64,000 nucleotides of DNA from Streptomyces sp. DI166 (GTDB lineage: Bacteria; Actinomycetota; Actinomycetes; Streptomycetales; Streptomycetaceae), in NCBI RefSeq assembly GCF_900091315.1, contig NZ_FLSP01000009.1, forward strand, positions 62,001 through 126,000, read 5' to 3'. Under the pieces are notes generated by a model that had not been told where the DNA came from, ran no database searches, and worked only from the letters and a program-made list of their open reading frames with translations. The position numbers and the translations under genes are program-made. Below are positions 17,475-27,596 of this stretch, piece by piece (within the stretch, counting starts at the first letter, position 1; each line of letters begins with the position of its first letter).

Positions 17475-17511
17475 GATCAGCTCGCGATCAACTCCCAATC
17501 AATTTCGATCA
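17475..17511. repeat. helically phased GATCA repeats between convergent genes
   Basis: GATCA occurs at 17475, 17486 and 17507, with AATCA at 17497, so four copies are spaced 11, 11 and 10 bases apart. They would face one side of the helix. They fall between the ends of the DUF397 gene and bioF, where neither gene needs an operator. Chance is possible. Confidence 0.35.
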
Positions 17512-17549
17512 GTTCCGCAGCCGCGGTGGCAGGGCCGTGTCACGCCGAC

Positions 17550-18677
17550 TCATGGTCGTGTCTCGCCGATGATCCGAACAGCGCGTGCGATCTGTCCGTC
17601 CGTGAGATCCGCACGGGCGGTCAGTCGCAGACGTGAGATGCCGTCGGGCACGGAAGGAGGACGGAAACAGCCGACGGCCAGGCCCGCCGCCCGGCAGTCC
17701 GCCGCCCAGCGCACGGCCTCCTCCGGGGAGGGCGCGCGCACCGAGACGACCGCGGCGTCCGGACGTACCGCCTGATGACCCGCGGCCGTCAGGCGGGCGT
17801 GCAGTTCACCGGCCACCGCGCGTGCCCGTGCCGCCCGCTCCGGCTCCCGTCGCAACAGCCGCAGGGCCGCCAGGGCGGCACCGGTCGCGGCGGGCGCCAG
17901 GCCCGTGTCGAAGATGAACGTCCGGGCCGCGTTGACCAGATGGTCGATCACCCGGGCCGGGCCCAGCACGGCCCCGCCCTGACTGCCCAGCGACTTCGAC
18001 AGCGTCACCGTGACGACGACGTCGTCCGCGCCCGCGAGCCCCGCCGCGTACGGGGCGCCCCGGCCGCCGTCGCCCAGCACTCCCAGCCCGTGGGCGTCGT
18101 CGACGACCAGTCCCGCGCCGTACTCCCGGCACGCCTCGGCCAGACCGGCCAGCGGGGCCGCGTCGCCGTCCACTGAGAAGACGGTGTCGGACACCGCGAT
18201 CGCCGGTCCGTCGTGCGTCTGGAGCGCCTTGCGCACCGCGTCCGGCTCGACGTGCGCGACGACCTGGGTCGTCCCGCGGGCCAGCCGGCACCCGTCGATG
18301 AGCGAGGCGTGGTTGCCCGCGTCGGAGACGATCAGCGAGCCGTGCGGCCCGAGCGCGGTGACCGCGGCGAGGTTGGCCGCGTAGCCGGAGGAGAAGACCA
18401 GCGCCGCCTCGAAGCCGCAGAAGTCCGCCAGCTCGCGCTCCAGCTCCCCGTGGAGTTCCGTCGTACCGGTCACCAGCCGGGAGCCGGTGGCGCCGCCGCC
18501 CCAGGTCCGCGCCGCCCGGGCCGCGCCCTCGGCGACCTCGGGATGGTGGGCGAGGCCCAGGTAGTCGTTGCTCGCGAGGTCCAGCAGCGGCGAGTCGGCC
18601 GGGCGGGGGCGCAGCGTCCGGACGAGCCCGGCGCGCCGGCGCGACTCCGCCTGCTCGTCGATCCAGCCGAACGCCAT
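17550..18677 (-). CDS. bioF: 8-amino-7-oxononanoate synthase
   Basis: A 375-residue alpha-oxoamine synthase that condenses pimeloyl-ACP (or CoA) with L-alanine in the first committed biotin step. Motifs: [13 protein letters not shown] (36-48), [16 protein letters not shown] (65-80), SSGYAAN, the PLP-binding [12 protein letters not shown] (191-202) and the Schiff-base lysine K228 in [11 protein letters not shown]. It is divergent from bioBAD across a 147-base spacer. A second BioF-like enzyme elsewhere is possible, but this context makes biotin synthesis very likely. Confidence 0.93.
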   Translation of the reverse strand: MAFGWIDEQAESRRRAGLVRTLRPRPADSPLLDLASNDYLGLAHHPEVAEGAARAARTWGGGATGSRLVTGTTELHGELERELADFCGFEAALVFSSGYAANLAAVTALGPHGSLIVSDAGNHASLIDGCRLARGTTQVVAHVEPDAVRKALQTHDGPAIAVSDTVFSVDGDAAPLAGLAEACREYGAGLVVDDAHGLGVLGDGGRGAPYAAGLAGADDVVVTVTLSKSLGSQGGAVLGPARVIDHLVNAARTFIFDTGLAPAATGAALAALRLLRREPERAARARAVAGELHARLTAAGHQAVRPDAAVVSVRAPSPEEAVRWAADCRAAGLAVGCFRPPSVPDGISRLRLTARADLTDGQIARAVRIIGETRP

Positions 18678-18737
18678 GGGTCCTCCGGGGTTTTTGTAGG
18701 CAGCGCACAGACACTAGCGGTACGACCGGTCACCCAG

Positions 18738-18757
18738 GGTGTGGCAATACCCACACC
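18738..18757. promoter_or_regulatory. inverted repeat in the divergent bioF-bioB region
   Basis: GGTGTGG-CAATAC-CCACACC forms a perfect seven-base-arm inverted repeat midway between the divergent starts at 18677 and 18825. One repressor there could control all four biotin genes. It does not obviously match a BirA or BioQ box known to me. Confidence 0.45.
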
Positions 18758-18824
18758 TCCAAGCGCCCGAGTTGTACGAACTCTCCTTGGCCAGGAACCA
18801 CTCCGTAGGACAGGATCAGCTCTC

Positions 18825-20042
18825 ATGGACCTGCTGAACACGCTGGTGGAAAAGGGGCTGCGGCGCGAGCTGCCGACCCGCGAGGAAGCCCTGGCCGTCC
18901 TCGCGACCTCCGACGACGACCTGCTCGATGTGGTGGCCGCGGCCGGCAAGGTGCGCCGGCACTGGTTCGGCCGTCGGGTGAAACTGAACTACCTGGTCAA
19001 CCTCAAGTCCGGCTTGTGCCCCGAGGACTGCTCCTACTGCTCCCAGCGGCTCGGTTCGACCGCCGGGATCCTGAAGTACACCTGGCTCAAGCCCGACGAG
19101 GCGTCCAAGGCGGCCGCCGCGGGGCTCGCGGGCGGCGCCAAGCGGGTCTGCCTGGTGGCGAGCGGGCGCGGTCCGACCGACCGTGACGTGGACCGGGTCT
19201 CGGACACCATCAAGGCGATCAAGGACCAGAACGAGGGCGTCGAGGTGTGCGCCTGCCTGGGTCTGCTCTCCGACGGGCAGGCCGAACGGCTGCGCGAGGC
19301 CGGGGCGGACGCCTACAACCACAACCTCAACACCTCCGAGGCCACCTACGGCGACATCACCACCACCCACACCTACGCCGACCGCGTGGACACCGTGCAG
19401 AAGGCGCACGCCGCCGGTCTGTCCGCCTGCTCCGGTCTGATCGCGGGCATGGGCGAGAGCGACGAGGACCTGGTCGACGTCGTCTACTCGCTGCGCGAGC
19501 TGGACCCGGACTCGGTGCCGGTCAACTTCCTGATCCCGTTCGAGGGCACGCCGCTGGCCAAGGAGTGGCACCTGACCCCGCAGCGCTGTCTGCGGATCCT
19601 GGCGATGGTGCGGTTCGTCTGCCCCGACGTGGAGGTGCGCATCGCGGGCGGGCGCGAGGTCCATCTGCGCACGATGCAGCCGCTCGCGCTGCACCTGGCG
19701 AACTCGATCTTCCTCGGTGACTACCTCACCAGTGAGGGCCAGGCGGGCAAGGCCGACCTGGAGATGATCGCCGACGCCGGGTTCGAGGTGGAGGGCGCCG
19801 ACGAGGTGACGCTGCCGGAGCACCGGGCGGCCGGTGGCGGCTGCGGCGGGGAGAGCGCCTGCGGCTCCGAGGGCGGTGGTGTCTGCGGTTCCGCGCCCGC
19901 CCCCGCCTCCTCCTCCGGCGAGCAGCCCGCGCAGGTCCCGCAGTCCTCGCAGTCCTCGCAGGCCGACCCCGGTCAGGTGCGCACCGATCTGGTCTCGGTC
20001 CGCCGCCGGGGCGCCGGTACGGACCTCGCGCCCAATGCCTGA
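18825..20042 (+). CDS. bioB: biotin synthase, with a Cys/Gly/Ser-rich C-terminal extension
   Basis: A 405-residue radical-SAM enzyme that inserts sulfur into dethiobiotin. The cluster motif CPEDCSYC (C65, C69, C72) binds [4Fe-4S]; YNHNLNTSE and GLIAGMGES follow. The [2Fe-2S] ligand region includes [23 protein letters not shown] and R/C partners. Catalytic homology ends near residue 330. About 70 further residues are low-complexity ([20 protein letters not shown], then Ser/Gln-rich). This tail is unusual for BioB and its role is unknown. It overlaps bioA by eight bases. Confidence 0.95.
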   Translation: MDLLNTLVEKGLRRELPTREEALAVLATSDDDLLDVVAAAGKVRRHWFGRRVKLNYLVNLKSGLCPEDCSYCSQRLGSTAGILKYTWLKPDEASKAAAAGLAGGAKRVCLVASGRGPTDRDVDRVSDTIKAIKDQNEGVEVCACLGLLSDGQAERLREAGADAYNHNLNTSEATYGDITTTHTYADRVDTVQKAHAAGLSACSGLIAGMGESDEDLVDVVYSLRELDPDSVPVNFLIPFEGTPLAKEWHLTPQRCLRILAMVRFVCPDVEVRIAGGREVHLRTMQPLALHLANSIFLGDYLTSEGQAGKADLEMIADAGFEVEGADEVTLPEHRAAGGGCGGESACGSEGGGVCGSAPAPASSSGEQPAQVPQSSQSSQADPGQVRTDLVSVRRRGAGTDLAPNA

Positions 20043-21315
20043 GCTGAGCGTCCCCGAGCTGCTGGACCTCGACCGGCGGCATGTGTGGCATCCCTACGGT
20101 CCGATGCCGGGCCGTCAGGAGCCGCTGGTCGTGGAGTCGGCGAGCGGGGTGCGGCTGCGGCTGGCGGACGGCTCGGGCGAGCTGGTCGACGGCATGTCGT
20201 CGTGGTGGTCGGCCATCCACGGCTACAACCACCCGGTGCTCAACGAGGCCGCGCGCGAGCAGCTCGGCCGGATGAGCCATGTGATGTTCGGCGGGCTCAC
20301 CCACGAGCCCGCCGTACGCCTGGCGAAGCACCTTGTCGACATGTCGCCCGACGGTCTGGAGCATGTGTTCCTCGCCGACTCGGGCTCCGTGTCGGTCGAG
20401 GTCGCGGTGAAGATGTGCCTGCAGTACTGGCGCTCGCTGGGGCGGCCCGGCAAGCAGCGGCTGCTGACCTGGCGGGGCGGCTACCACGGGGACACCTGGC
20501 AGCCGATGTCGGTGTGCGATCCGCAGGGCGGGATGCACGAGCTGTGGACCGGGGTGCTCCAGCGCCAGGTGTTCGCGGACCCACCCCCGGTGGAGTACGA
20601 GGAGTCCTACGCCGACCATCTGCGCTCGCTGATCGAACGGCACGCCGACGAGCTGGCCGCGGTGATCGTGGAGCCGGTGGTGCAGGGCGCGGGCGGGATG
20701 CGGTTCCACTCCCCCGCGTATCTGCGGGTGCTGCGCGAGGCGTGCGACGCGCACGACGTGCTGCTGGTCTTCGACGAGATCGCGACCGGTTTCGGGCGGA
20801 CGGGCGCGCTGTTCGCCGCGGAGCACGCCGCCGTGACGCCGGATGTGATGTGCCTCGGCAAGGCCCTGACCGGCGGTTACCTGACGCTCGCCGCCACCTT
20901 GTGCACCTCGCGCGTGGCCGACGGGATCTCGCGGGGCGAGGTGCCGGTGCTGGCGCACGGGCCGACGTTCATGGGCAATCCGCTGGCCGCTGCGGTGGCG
21001 TGCGCGTCGATCGAGCTGCTGCTCGGCCAGGACTGGCTCGCCGAGGTCAAGCGGATCGAGGCGGGACTGCGCGAGGGCCTGGCCCCGGCGGCAAAGCTGC
21101 CGGGCGTGCGGGAGGTACGGGTGCTCGGCGCCATCGGTGTCGTCCAGCTCGACCACTCGGTGGACATGAAGGCGGCCACCGGGGCGGCGGTGCGCGAAGG
21201 TGTGTGGCTGCGGCCGTTCCGCGATCTGATCTACACGATGCCGCCGTACGTCACGGGCAACGCGGACCTGGCACGGATCGCGAACGCCGTATGTGCGGCG
21301 GCGCGGGAGGGCTGA
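20035..21315 (+). CDS. bioA: adenosylmethionine-8-amino-7-oxononanoate aminotransferase
   Basis: A 426-residue class III aminotransferase that converts KAPA to DAPA with SAM as amino donor. Diagnostic features are HVWHPYGPM at 16-24, [13 protein letters not shown] (55-67), the YHGDTW turn, D247 in [13 protein letters not shown], and the PLP lysine K276 in [21 protein letters not shown] lies near the C-terminal third. The ATG at 20035 sits inside the end of bioB. The gene is co-directional with bioB and bioD. Confidence 0.95.
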   Translation: MPELSVPELLDLDRRHVWHPYGPMPGRQEPLVVESASGVRLRLADGSGELVDGMSSWWSAIHGYNHPVLNEAAREQLGRMSHVMFGGLTHEPAVRLAKHLVDMSPDGLEHVFLADSGSVSVEVAVKMCLQYWRSLGRPGKQRLLTWRGGYHGDTWQPMSVCDPQGGMHELWTGVLQRQVFADPPPVEYEESYADHLRSLIERHADELAAVIVEPVVQGAGGMRFHSPAYLRVLREACDAHDVLLVFDEIATGFGRTGALFAAEHAAVTPDVMCLGKALTGGYLTLAATLCTSRVADGISRGEVPVLAHGPTFMGNPLAAAVACASIELLLGQDWLAEVKRIEAGLREGLAPAAKLPGVREVRVLGAIGVVQLDHSVDMKAATGAAVREGVWLRPFRDLIYTMPPYVTGNADLARIANAVCAAAREG

Positions 21316-21316
21316 G

Positions 21317-22039
21317 ATGGCGGTTCTGGTGATCACGGGCACCGGCACTGAGATCGGCAAGACGGTCACCACGGCCGCGATCGCCGCGACGGCGCTGGGC
21401 GCGGGCCGCACGGTGGCCGTCCTGAAGGCGGCCCAGACGGGCGTACGGCCCAACGAGCGCGGGGACGCCGAGGAGTGTGTGCGCCTGGCGGGCGCCGCCA
21501 CGGCTGCCGAACTCGCCCGCTACCCGGAGCCGTTGGCGCCGGGCACGGCCGCGCGCCGGTCCGGGCTGCCGCCGGTGACCCCGGACCGGATCGCCGAGGC
21601 CGCCGCGAAGCTGGCCACCGAGCACGATCTGGTGCTGGTGGAAGGGGCGGGCGGGCTGCTGGTCCGCTTCGACGACAAGGGCGGCACGCTGGCGGACGCG
21701 GCGGAACTGCTGGCGGCGCCGGTCCTGGTGGTGGCGCCGGCCGGTCTCGGCACCCTGAACTCCACGGAGTTGACGGCCCGTGAACTGCGCTCCCGGCGCC
21801 TGGAGCTGCTGGGCGTGGTGATCGGCAGCTGGCCCGGGCAGCCGGACCTGGCGTCGCGGTGCAATGTGGCGGACCTGCCGGAGGTGTCCGGGGCACCGCT
21901 GCTGGGCGCGCTGCCCGAGGGGGCGGGGGCCCTGGCGCCGGCCGACTTCCGGGCCGCGGCGCCGACTTGGCTGGCGGCGGAGCTGGGCGGGCGCTGGGAC
22001 GCGGCGGCGTTCCGGGAGCGGGCCGGCGTACGTCCGTAG
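21317..22039 (+). CDS. bioD: dethiobiotin synthetase
   Basis: This 240-residue ATP-dependent carboxylase forms the ureido ring of dethiobiotin from DAPA and CO2. The P-loop GTGTEIGKT (about 8-16) carries Gly where the family usually has Asp (GTDTEVGKT). K28 in VLKAAQTGV and VEGAGGLLV follow. ATG 21317 begins one base after the bioA stop, with GGGAGGG inside the end of bioA as ribosome site; the longer upstream frame is bioA overlap. Ends the bioBAD run. Confidence 0.94.
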   Translation: MAVLVITGTGTEIGKTVTTAAIAATALGAGRTVAVLKAAQTGVRPNERGDAEECVRLAGAATAAELARYPEPLAPGTAARRSGLPPVTPDRIAEAAAKLATEHDLVLVEGAGGLLVRFDDKGGTLADAAELLAAPVLVVAPAGLGTLNSTELTARELRSRRLELLGVVIGSWPGQPDLASRCNVADLPEVSGAPLLGALPEGAGALAPADFRAAAPTWLAAELGGRWDAAAFRERAGVRP

Positions 22040-22118
22040 CGGACGGCCTACAGCGGGGGTGCGCGGCGGGAGTCCGGGGGACAATCGGGGTATGGCCCGT
22101 CCTGTCCGGGAGGTTCCC

Positions 22119-22805
22119 ATGCCGCTTCGGTCCGCCGGTACCGGGAAGGTGCCGCGGGATGCCGTGCACCACCCGCTGTTCGCCCGCTTCTACGCCCGTA
22201 TGAGTGTGAACGCCGAGACCGGTCTGGGGATGGCCGGCCTGCGCGACCGGCTGCTCGCCGGGCTGTCCGGGCGGGTGATCGAGATCGGCGCGGGCAACGG
22301 TCTGAACTTCGCCCACTATCCGGGCACCGTCTCGGAGGTCGTGGCGATCGAGCCCGAGCGGGTGCTGCGCCAGCACGCCGTCGAGGCCGCCCTGCGCTCC
22401 GAGGTCCCGGTGGATGTCGTACCCGGAGCGGCCGAGGCGCTGCCGGTCAAGAGCGAGGCGTTCGACGCGGCGGTGGTGTCGCTGGTGCTGTGCAGCGTCC
22501 GGGACGTGCCGCGCGCGCTGACGGAGATCCGCCGGGTGCTGCGGCCGGGCGGCACGCTGGTGTTCCTGGAGCACGGCCGGGGCGGCGGCCCCGCGATGCA
22601 CGTCACCCAGCGCGCCCTGGACCGTACGATCTGGCCCCTTCTCTTCGGCGGCTGCCACGTCGCCCGGGACCCGGTGGCGTCCATGCGGACGGCGGGCTTC
22701 GAACTCGGCCCCTACCGCCGCTTGCTGTTCCCGGAGAAGGGACCGACGCTGCCGACGTCGTACTGCGTGCTGGGGACGGCGTGGCGGCCGGACGGGGCGG
22801 ACTGA
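22119..22805 (+). CDS. class I SAM-dependent methyltransferase
   Basis: This roughly 228-residue methyltransferase has motif I VIEIGAGNGLNFAHYP, an acidic motif II (VVAIEPERVLRQHA), LPVKSEAFDAAVVSLVLCSV and LRPGGTLVFLEHGRGG, the UbiE/Methyltransf_11 pattern. The substrate cannot be read from sequence; related proteins methylate quinones or phospholipids. ATG 22119 is preceded by GGGAGG. ATG 22092, without a ribosome site, would add nine residues. It follows bioD by 79 bases but shows no functional link to biotin. Confidence 0.85.
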   Translation: MPLRSAGTGKVPRDAVHHPLFARFYARMSVNAETGLGMAGLRDRLLAGLSGRVIEIGAGNGLNFAHYPGTVSEVVAIEPERVLRQHAVEAALRSEVPVDVVPGAAEALPVKSEAFDAAVVSLVLCSVRDVPRALTEIRRVLRPGGTLVFLEHGRGGGPAMHVTQRALDRTIWPLLFGGCHVARDPVASMRTAGFELGPYRRLLFPEKGPTLPTSYCVLGTAWRPDGAD

Positions 22806-22823
22806 GTCAGCCGCGCGTACCGG

Positions 22824-23198
22824 TCAGTCGCACCACTGCCGCAGCTCCCCCGCGATGTCCTCCACCGTCGCCGCTCCGCTCTTGACCAGGCGGGCCAGGT
22901 CGCGGACCTGGACCGGGGAGGTGGCGACCTTCAGGCCGCTCGCGACCAGGTAGCCGTAGGCCACGGCGGAGGCGAAGAGCGCGTTGGAGCGCTCCAGGGC
23001 CGGGACGTGGATGAGGAGTTGGAGCAGGGCGGCGGCGCGGGTGTGCGGGCTGTCGTAGACGGGGACGTCGAATATCTCGGCGTCGTGGCGGGCGACGGCG
23101 GCGATCAGGGCGCCCCAGTCGGTGACCTGCGGGTCCCCGGGGGTGTTCTGCTCGGCGAGCATCAGCAGCCAGGCGAGGTCGATCCTGAGGTTGCTCAA
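22824..23198 (-). CDS. Fic/Doc-related toxin component with a degenerate catalytic motif
   Basis: This 124-residue protein resembles the compact Doc toxins in length and helical pattern (DYLAWLL-like start, DSPHTRAAALLQLLIHVPALERSNALFASAVAYGYL). The usual HxFx(D/E)GNKR motif is replaced by H64-VPALERSNA. The invariant Gly-Asn-Lys-Arg is largely lost, so AMP-transfer or kinase activity is doubtful. It is encoded four bases after a ribbon-helix-helix-like antitoxin gene, the normal antitoxin-toxin order. Actinobacterial homologues are often labelled Fic toxin components. Confidence 0.7.
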   Translation of the reverse strand: MSNLRIDLAWLLMLAEQNTPGDPQVTDWGALIAAVARHDAEIFDVPVYDSPHTRAAALLQLLIHVPALERSNALFASAVAYGYLVASGLKVATSPVQVRDLARLVKSGAATVEDIAGELRQWCD

Positions 23199-23202
23199 CG
23201 GG

Positions 23203-23430
23203 TCAGCGACGGCCTTCGCGATCGGCGCCGAACTCCTCGGCGAAGACGGACTCGTACTGCTTCATGAAGTCGGCGGCGGACTCCACGAAGGTGTGGCCGA
23301 CCTCTCCGGTGTCCTGGCGGACCAGTTCCTCGATGTAGCGGTTGACGCTCATCCCGCGCGCCAGGGCACGTTCGCGCGCCGCGCGGGCGGTGTCCTCGTC
23401 GACGCGGACGTTCAGCTGGGTCTTGGCCAT
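23203..23430 (-). CDS. ribbon-helix-helix-type antitoxin
   Basis: This 75-residue protein begins MAKTQLNVRVDEDTARAARE and continues GMSVNRYIEELVRQ, a short beta-strand followed by two helices as in ribbon-helix-helix DNA-binding antitoxins. The C-terminal half is acidic and aromatic (SAADFMKQYESVFAEEFG), likely the toxin-binding part. It precedes the Doc-like gene by four bases. It probably represses its own promoter in the 23431-23575 spacer, but no operator is obvious there. Confidence 0.78.
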   Translation of the reverse strand: MAKTQLNVRVDEDTARAARERALARGMSVNRYIEELVRQDTGEVGHTFVESAADFMKQYESVFAEEFGADREGRR

Positions 23431-23575
23431 ACCTCGAAGCTAGCGCCGAAGTGCTAGCAGGGGCAAGGGGGTGCGGCCCGGCGGCTCATTCCTGAGGTGG
23501 AGGGCGACTCGGCCCCGAGGGGGATATCCGGTGTGGGCCTGATCACATTAGGCTCGGCCCGACAAGGAAGTCCCG

Positions 23576-24394
23576 ATGTCCAGGAACGAGGAGGCCGCCT
23601 TGTCCGCACCAGCTTCGGTACCGGACCAGGACGACGACGCGATCGCGGCCCGGGCCCGCGGTCTGACCAAGGCGTACGGCTCGGGCGAGACCGCGGTGCT
23701 GGCACTGGACTCGGTGGACGTCGACATCGCGCGCGGGCGGTTCACGGCGGTGATGGGTCCCTCGGGGTCCGGCAAGTCCACGCTGATGCACTGCCTCGCC
23801 GGGCTCGACAACGTCTCGGCCGGACAGGTGTGGCTCGGCGACAGCGAGATCACGGGGCTGAAGGAGCGCGAGCTGACCCGGCTCAGGCGGGACCGGATCG
23901 GGTTCATGTTCCAGTCGTTCAACCTGATCCCGACCCTGAACGCGGTCGAGAACATCACCCTGCCGATGGACATCGCGGGCAAGAAGCCCGATCAGAAGTG
24001 GCTGGACCAGGTCATCGACACGCTCGGGCTGCGCGACCGGCTCAAGCACCGGCCCACCCAGCTCTCCGGCGGCCAGCAGCAGCGCGTGGCCTGCGCCCGC
24101 GCGCTCGCCTCCCGCCCGGAGCTGATCTTCGCCGACGAGCCGACCGGCAACCTGGACTCGCGCGCGGGCCTTGAGGTGCTGAGCATTCTGCGGGACGCCG
24201 TGGACCAGCTCGGGCAGACCGTCGTGATGGTCACCCACGACCCGGGCGCCGCCGCCCACTCCGACCTGGTGCTCTTCCTCGCGGACGGCCGGATCGTGGA
24301 CAGGATGCCCAGTCCCACGGCGGAGGCGGTGCTGGAACGCATGAAACGGTTCGATGTGATCCGGGGCGCCGCCGACGTCCCCGAGGAGGACTGA
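23576..24394 (+). CDS. ABC transporter ATP-binding protein (MacB/LolD type)
   Basis: A 272-residue ABC ATPase with Walker [10 protein letters not shown] (61-69), Q-loop in [17 protein letters not shown], signature LSGGQQQR (163-170), Walker B LIFADEP (183-189) and switch histidine in VTHDPGAA. The phrases FNLIPTL and EPTGNLDS place it with the MacB/LolD/FtsE group that drives FtsX-like permeases rather than importers. A 20-residue acidic N-terminal extension precedes the fold. The partner permease follows after four bases. The substrate is unknown; peptides, lipoproteins or toxins are typical. Confidence 0.92.
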   Translation: MSRNEEAALSAPASVPDQDDDAIAARARGLTKAYGSGETAVLALDSVDVDIARGRFTAVMGPSGSGKSTLMHCLAGLDNVSAGQVWLGDSEITGLKERELTRLRRDRIGFMFQSFNLIPTLNAVENITLPMDIAGKKPDQKWLDQVIDTLGLRDRLKHRPTQLSGGQQQRVACARALASRPELIFADEPTGNLDSRAGLEVLSILRDAVDQLGQTVVMVTHDPGAAAHSDLVLFLADGRIVDRMPSPTAEAVLERMKRFDVIRGAADVPEED

Positions 24395-24398
24395 CCCG

Positions 24399-26966
24399 GT
24401 GCTCAAGGCGACCCTGCGCAGTTTCCTCGCCCACAAGGGGCGGCTGCTGCTCTCCGCCCTCGCGGTGCTGCTGTCGGTGGCGTTCGTCGCCGGCAGCCTG
24501 ATCTTCTCGGACACCGTCAGCCGCACCTTCGACCGGCTGTTCGCCTCGACCGCGGCCGATGTCACGGTCAGCCCCAGGGAGAACCTCGACGAGGCCCTGC
24601 CCTCGGGCTTCACGCCGACGCTGCCCGCCTCGCTGGTGGACCGGGCGGCGAAGGTGGACGGCGTGGCGGACGCCCGCCTGGACGTGGAAGTGGACGGCAT
24701 CACGGTCGCCGACGAGGACAACGAGTCCGTCGGCCCGACCACCGGCGCCCCCACCATCGGCATCAACTGGAACCCGACCGAGCGCAGCCCGGTCGAGCTG
24801 ACCTCCGGGCACGCGCCCGAGGGTCCGGGGCAGGTGATGATCGACGCGGACACCGCCGACAGCAAGGACGTGGCGATCGGCGACACGCTCACCGTGATCG
24901 CCGCGCCGGGCTCGTTCGAGGTCGAGGTCGTCGGCATCGTCACCTTCACCACGACCAACCCCGGCGCCGCCCTGATCTTCTTCGACACGCCGACCGCCCA
25001 GACGAAGCTGCTGGGCGACGCGGACGCCGGCACCAGCATCTCGCTGGAGGCCGCCGAGGGCGTCAGCGATCCGCAGCTCAAGGAGCGGGTGGCCGCCGCG
25101 CTCGGCGCGGACCGGTACGACTTCCGCACCGCCGACGAGCAGGCCGAGGACGACCTGGACCAGCTGGGCGGCTTCCTCGACGTCATCAAGTACGTGATGC
25201 TCGGCTTCGCCGGGATCGCGGTGCTGGTCGGGGTGTTCCTGATCGTCAACACCTTCTCGATGCTGATCGCCCAGCGCACCCGTGAGCTGGGCCTGCTGCG
25301 GGCGCTCGGCGCGGACCGCCGCCAGGTGCGCCGCTCGGTGCTCACCGAGGCGCTGCTGCTGGGCCTGGTCGGCGCCACGCTGGGTCTGGCCACCGGCATC
25401 GGCCTCGCCGTCGGGCTGATCGAGCTGATGGGCCTGCTCGGCATGAACATCCGCTCCGCCGACATGGTGATCGGCTGGGCGACACCGGTGTCGGCGTACG
25501 CCGTGGGCCTCGGCGTCACCTTCATCGCGGCCTACCTCCCGGCGCGGCGCGCGGCCACGGTCTCCCCCATGGCGGCGCTGTCGGACGCGGAGATCTCCGG
25601 GATCGGCAAGCCGCTGCGCACGCGCGCGGTGGTGGGCACGGTGGTCGGGGCGCTCGGCGCGGCGGCCCTCATCGGGTGCGTCACCTCGTCGGACACGGCG
25701 ACGTCGGCCTCGCTGCTCGGGCTCGGTGTGGTCCTCACGCTGATCGCGACGGTCATCGCGGGCCCGCTGCTGGTGCGGCCGGTGATCCGGGTGCTGGGCG
25801 GCGCCTTCCCGGCACTGTTCGGCTCCATCGGCCGGATGAGCCAGCGCAACGCCCTGCGCAATCCGCGCCGCACCGGGGCCACCGCGGCGGCGCTCATGGT
25901 CGGGCTGGCGCTGGTCGGCGGGATGTCGGTGGCGAGCGCCTCGATGACCAAGTCGTTCGACGAACAGATCGACAAGCAACTGGGCGCCGACTTCATCGTC
26001 CAGAACACCAACTTCGTGCCGTTCCCGCGCGAGATCACCGAGAAGATCCGCGACACCGAGGGCGTCGGCCTGGTGGTGCGCGCCCAGTTCGTGCCCCTCG
26101 CGGTCCGGCTGCCCGACGGCGAGCGCGTGGAGACGACCGCCGCGGCCTACGACCCCCGGCTCGACGAGGTCGCCAACATCACCTACGCCGAGGGCGACAC
26201 GGCCGCCGCGCTGGCCGACGGCGCCATGGCCATGGACCTGGACTTCGCCCGGGACCACGGGGTGAAGGTCGGCAGCACGCTTCCCGTCGAGTTCCAGGGC
26301 GGGCGCACCGGCGAGCTGACCGTCGGGGCGCTCACCGACCAGGAGTCCGCCAACAGCTTCGCCGCCCAGGGCGGCATGTACTTCGGCCTGGACACCCTGG
26401 AGCGGTACGCGCCCGGCGGCCAGGACGCCGTGGTTTACGTCAACGCGGCCTCCGGCGTCAGCGACGACGACCTGCGCGCCAACCTGGAGGAGACCCTCGA
26501 CCCGTATCCGCAGGTGCAGGTCCGGGACCTCGCGGACTACAAGCAGCTGGTGCGGGACCAGATCGCGGTGCTGCTGTACCTGGTGTACGCGCTGCTGGGC
26601 CTGGCGATCGTCATCGCGGTGCTCGGCGTCGTCAACACCCTCGCCCTGTCGGTCGTGGAGCGGACCCGGGAGATCGGGCTGCTGCGGGCGATCGGGCTGT
26701 CCCGGGTGCAGCTGCGCCGGATGATCCGCCTGGAGTCGGTGGTGATCGCCGTGTTCGGCGCGGTGCTGGGGCTGGCGCTCGGCCTGGTGTGGGGCGTGTG
26801 CACCCAGCAGGTGCTGGCCCTGCAGGGCATGACGGCGCTGGCGATCCCGTGGGGCACCATCGTCGCGGTGGTGATCGGCTCCGCGGTCGTCGGCATCGTC
26901 GCGGCCCTGCTCCCCGCGCTGCGCGCGTCCCGGATGAACGTGCTGGAGGCCATCGCGCACGAGTGA
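24399..26966 (+). CDS. FtsX/MacB-like ABC permease
   Basis: An 855-residue membrane protein with duplicated FtsX units. One membrane helix lies near 15-38, an extracytoplasmic domain spans about 40-260, and three helices lie at about 265-380 ([43 protein letters not shown]). Two helices follow around 410-455, then a second external domain (about 500-720) and three C-terminal helices ([30 protein letters not shown] motif). This is the usual layout of actinobacterial DevC/MacB-like mechanotransmission transporters, powered by the adjacent ATPase. GTG start at 24399. Confidence 0.92.
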   Translation: MLKATLRSFLAHKGRLLLSALAVLLSVAFVAGSLIFSDTVSRTFDRLFASTAADVTVSPRENLDEALPSGFTPTLPASLVDRAAKVDGVADARLDVEVDGITVADEDNESVGPTTGAPTIGINWNPTERSPVELTSGHAPEGPGQVMIDADTADSKDVAIGDTLTVIAAPGSFEVEVVGIVTFTTTNPGAALIFFDTPTAQTKLLGDADAGTSISLEAAEGVSDPQLKERVAAALGADRYDFRTADEQAEDDLDQLGGFLDVIKYVMLGFAGIAVLVGVFLIVNTFSMLIAQRTRELGLLRALGADRRQVRRSVLTEALLLGLVGATLGLATGIGLAVGLIELMGLLGMNIRSADMVIGWATPVSAYAVGLGVTFIAAYLPARRAATVSPMAALSDAEISGIGKPLRTRAVVGTVVGALGAAALIGCVTSSDTATSASLLGLGVVLTLIATVIAGPLLVRPVIRVLGGAFPALFGSIGRMSQRNALRNPRRTGATAAALMVGLALVGGMSVASASMTKSFDEQIDKQLGADFIVQNTNFVPFPREITEKIRDTEGVGLVVRAQFVPLAVRLPDGERVETTAAAYDPRLDEVANITYAEGDTAAALADGAMAMDLDFARDHGVKVGSTLPVEFQGGRTGELTVGALTDQESANSFAAQGGMYFGLDTLERYAPGGQDAVVYVNAASGVSDDDLRANLEETLDPYPQVQVRDLADYKQLVRDQIAVLLYLVYALLGLAIVIAVLGVVNTLALSVVERTREIGLLRAIGLSRVQLRRMIRLESVVIAVFGAVLGLALGLVWGVCTQQVLALQGMTALAIPWGTIVAVVIGSAVVGIVAALLPALRASRMNVLEAIAHE

Positions 26967-27023
26967 TGGTCCGGATGCCGGAATTCCGGGTGCCCGCCTC
27001 CGCCCGCGTGGTGTGATCGCCTC

Positions 27024-27449
27024 ATGACCGAACTGCGGATACGGGCCGCGGGCCCGGAGGATCTCGACACCGTGCTTGCCTTCTGGAAGACCGCCGCCGA
27101 GGGCACCAGCATCAGCGACGACCGGGACGGTGTGGAGCGGCTGGTCGCCCGCGACCCCGAGGCGCTGATCCTGGCCGAGCGGAACGGCGAACTGGTCGGC
27201 ACGGTGATCGCGGGCTTCGACGGCTGGCGCTGCCATCTGTACCGGCTCGCGGTTCACCCCGACCACCGCCGCCGGGGCATCGGCACCGCCCTGCTCGCCG
27301 CCGCCGAGGAGCGCTTCACCGCGCTCGGCGGACGGCGCGGCGACGCGATGGTGCTGCGGGACAACGAGCGGGCCCACCACGCGTGGCGGGCGGCCGGTTA
27401 CGGGCCGCAGGAACAGTGGGTGCGCTGGGTGAAGCCCCTCACGGACTGA
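27024..27449 (+). CDS. GNAT-family N-acetyltransferase
   Basis: A 141-residue single-domain GNAT: LYRLAVHPDHRRRGIGTALLAAAEERF is motif A with the acetyl-CoA pyrophosphate loop RRRGIG. NERAHHAWRAAGY near the C-terminus is motif B. The substrate is unknown. It starts 57 bases after the ABC permease gene, and no clear ribosome site is seen before ATG 27024. Confidence 0.87.
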   Translation: MTELRIRAAGPEDLDTVLAFWKTAAEGTSISDDRDGVERLVARDPEALILAERNGELVGTVIAGFDGWRCHLYRLAVHPDHRRRGIGTALLAAAEERFTALGGRRGDAMVLRDNERAHHAWRAAGYGPQEQWVRWVKPLTD

Positions 27450-27477
27450 CCGCTTTTGCTCGTCCTTTACTCTTGGA

Positions 27478-27530
27478 GGACCACTTCCGGTCCTTCAACG
27501 AAAGGTGTGTGAGCGTCCGCCCATGGGCGA
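27478..27530 (+). promoter_or_regulatory. small palindromes upstream of the CorC-type gene pair
   Basis: AGGACC-ACTTCC-GGTCCT (27477-27494) and the perfect 12-base palindrome CGCCCATGGGCG (27519-27530) lie in the 147-base leader before ATG 27597. They could be operators or RNA structures. No known magnesium riboswitch is recognised. Confidence 0.3.
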
Positions 27531-27596
27531 GCCTCCCAGTCCGCGACATCGCGCGCTCTTTGCCACCCTGTCCGACCATGGGACGGAGGTGACCCG

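Noticed and set aside
27450..27596. Magnesium-sensing riboswitch before the CorC-type genes
   Set aside because: The leader is about 147 bases and lacks recognisable M-box blocks; only short palindromes are present.
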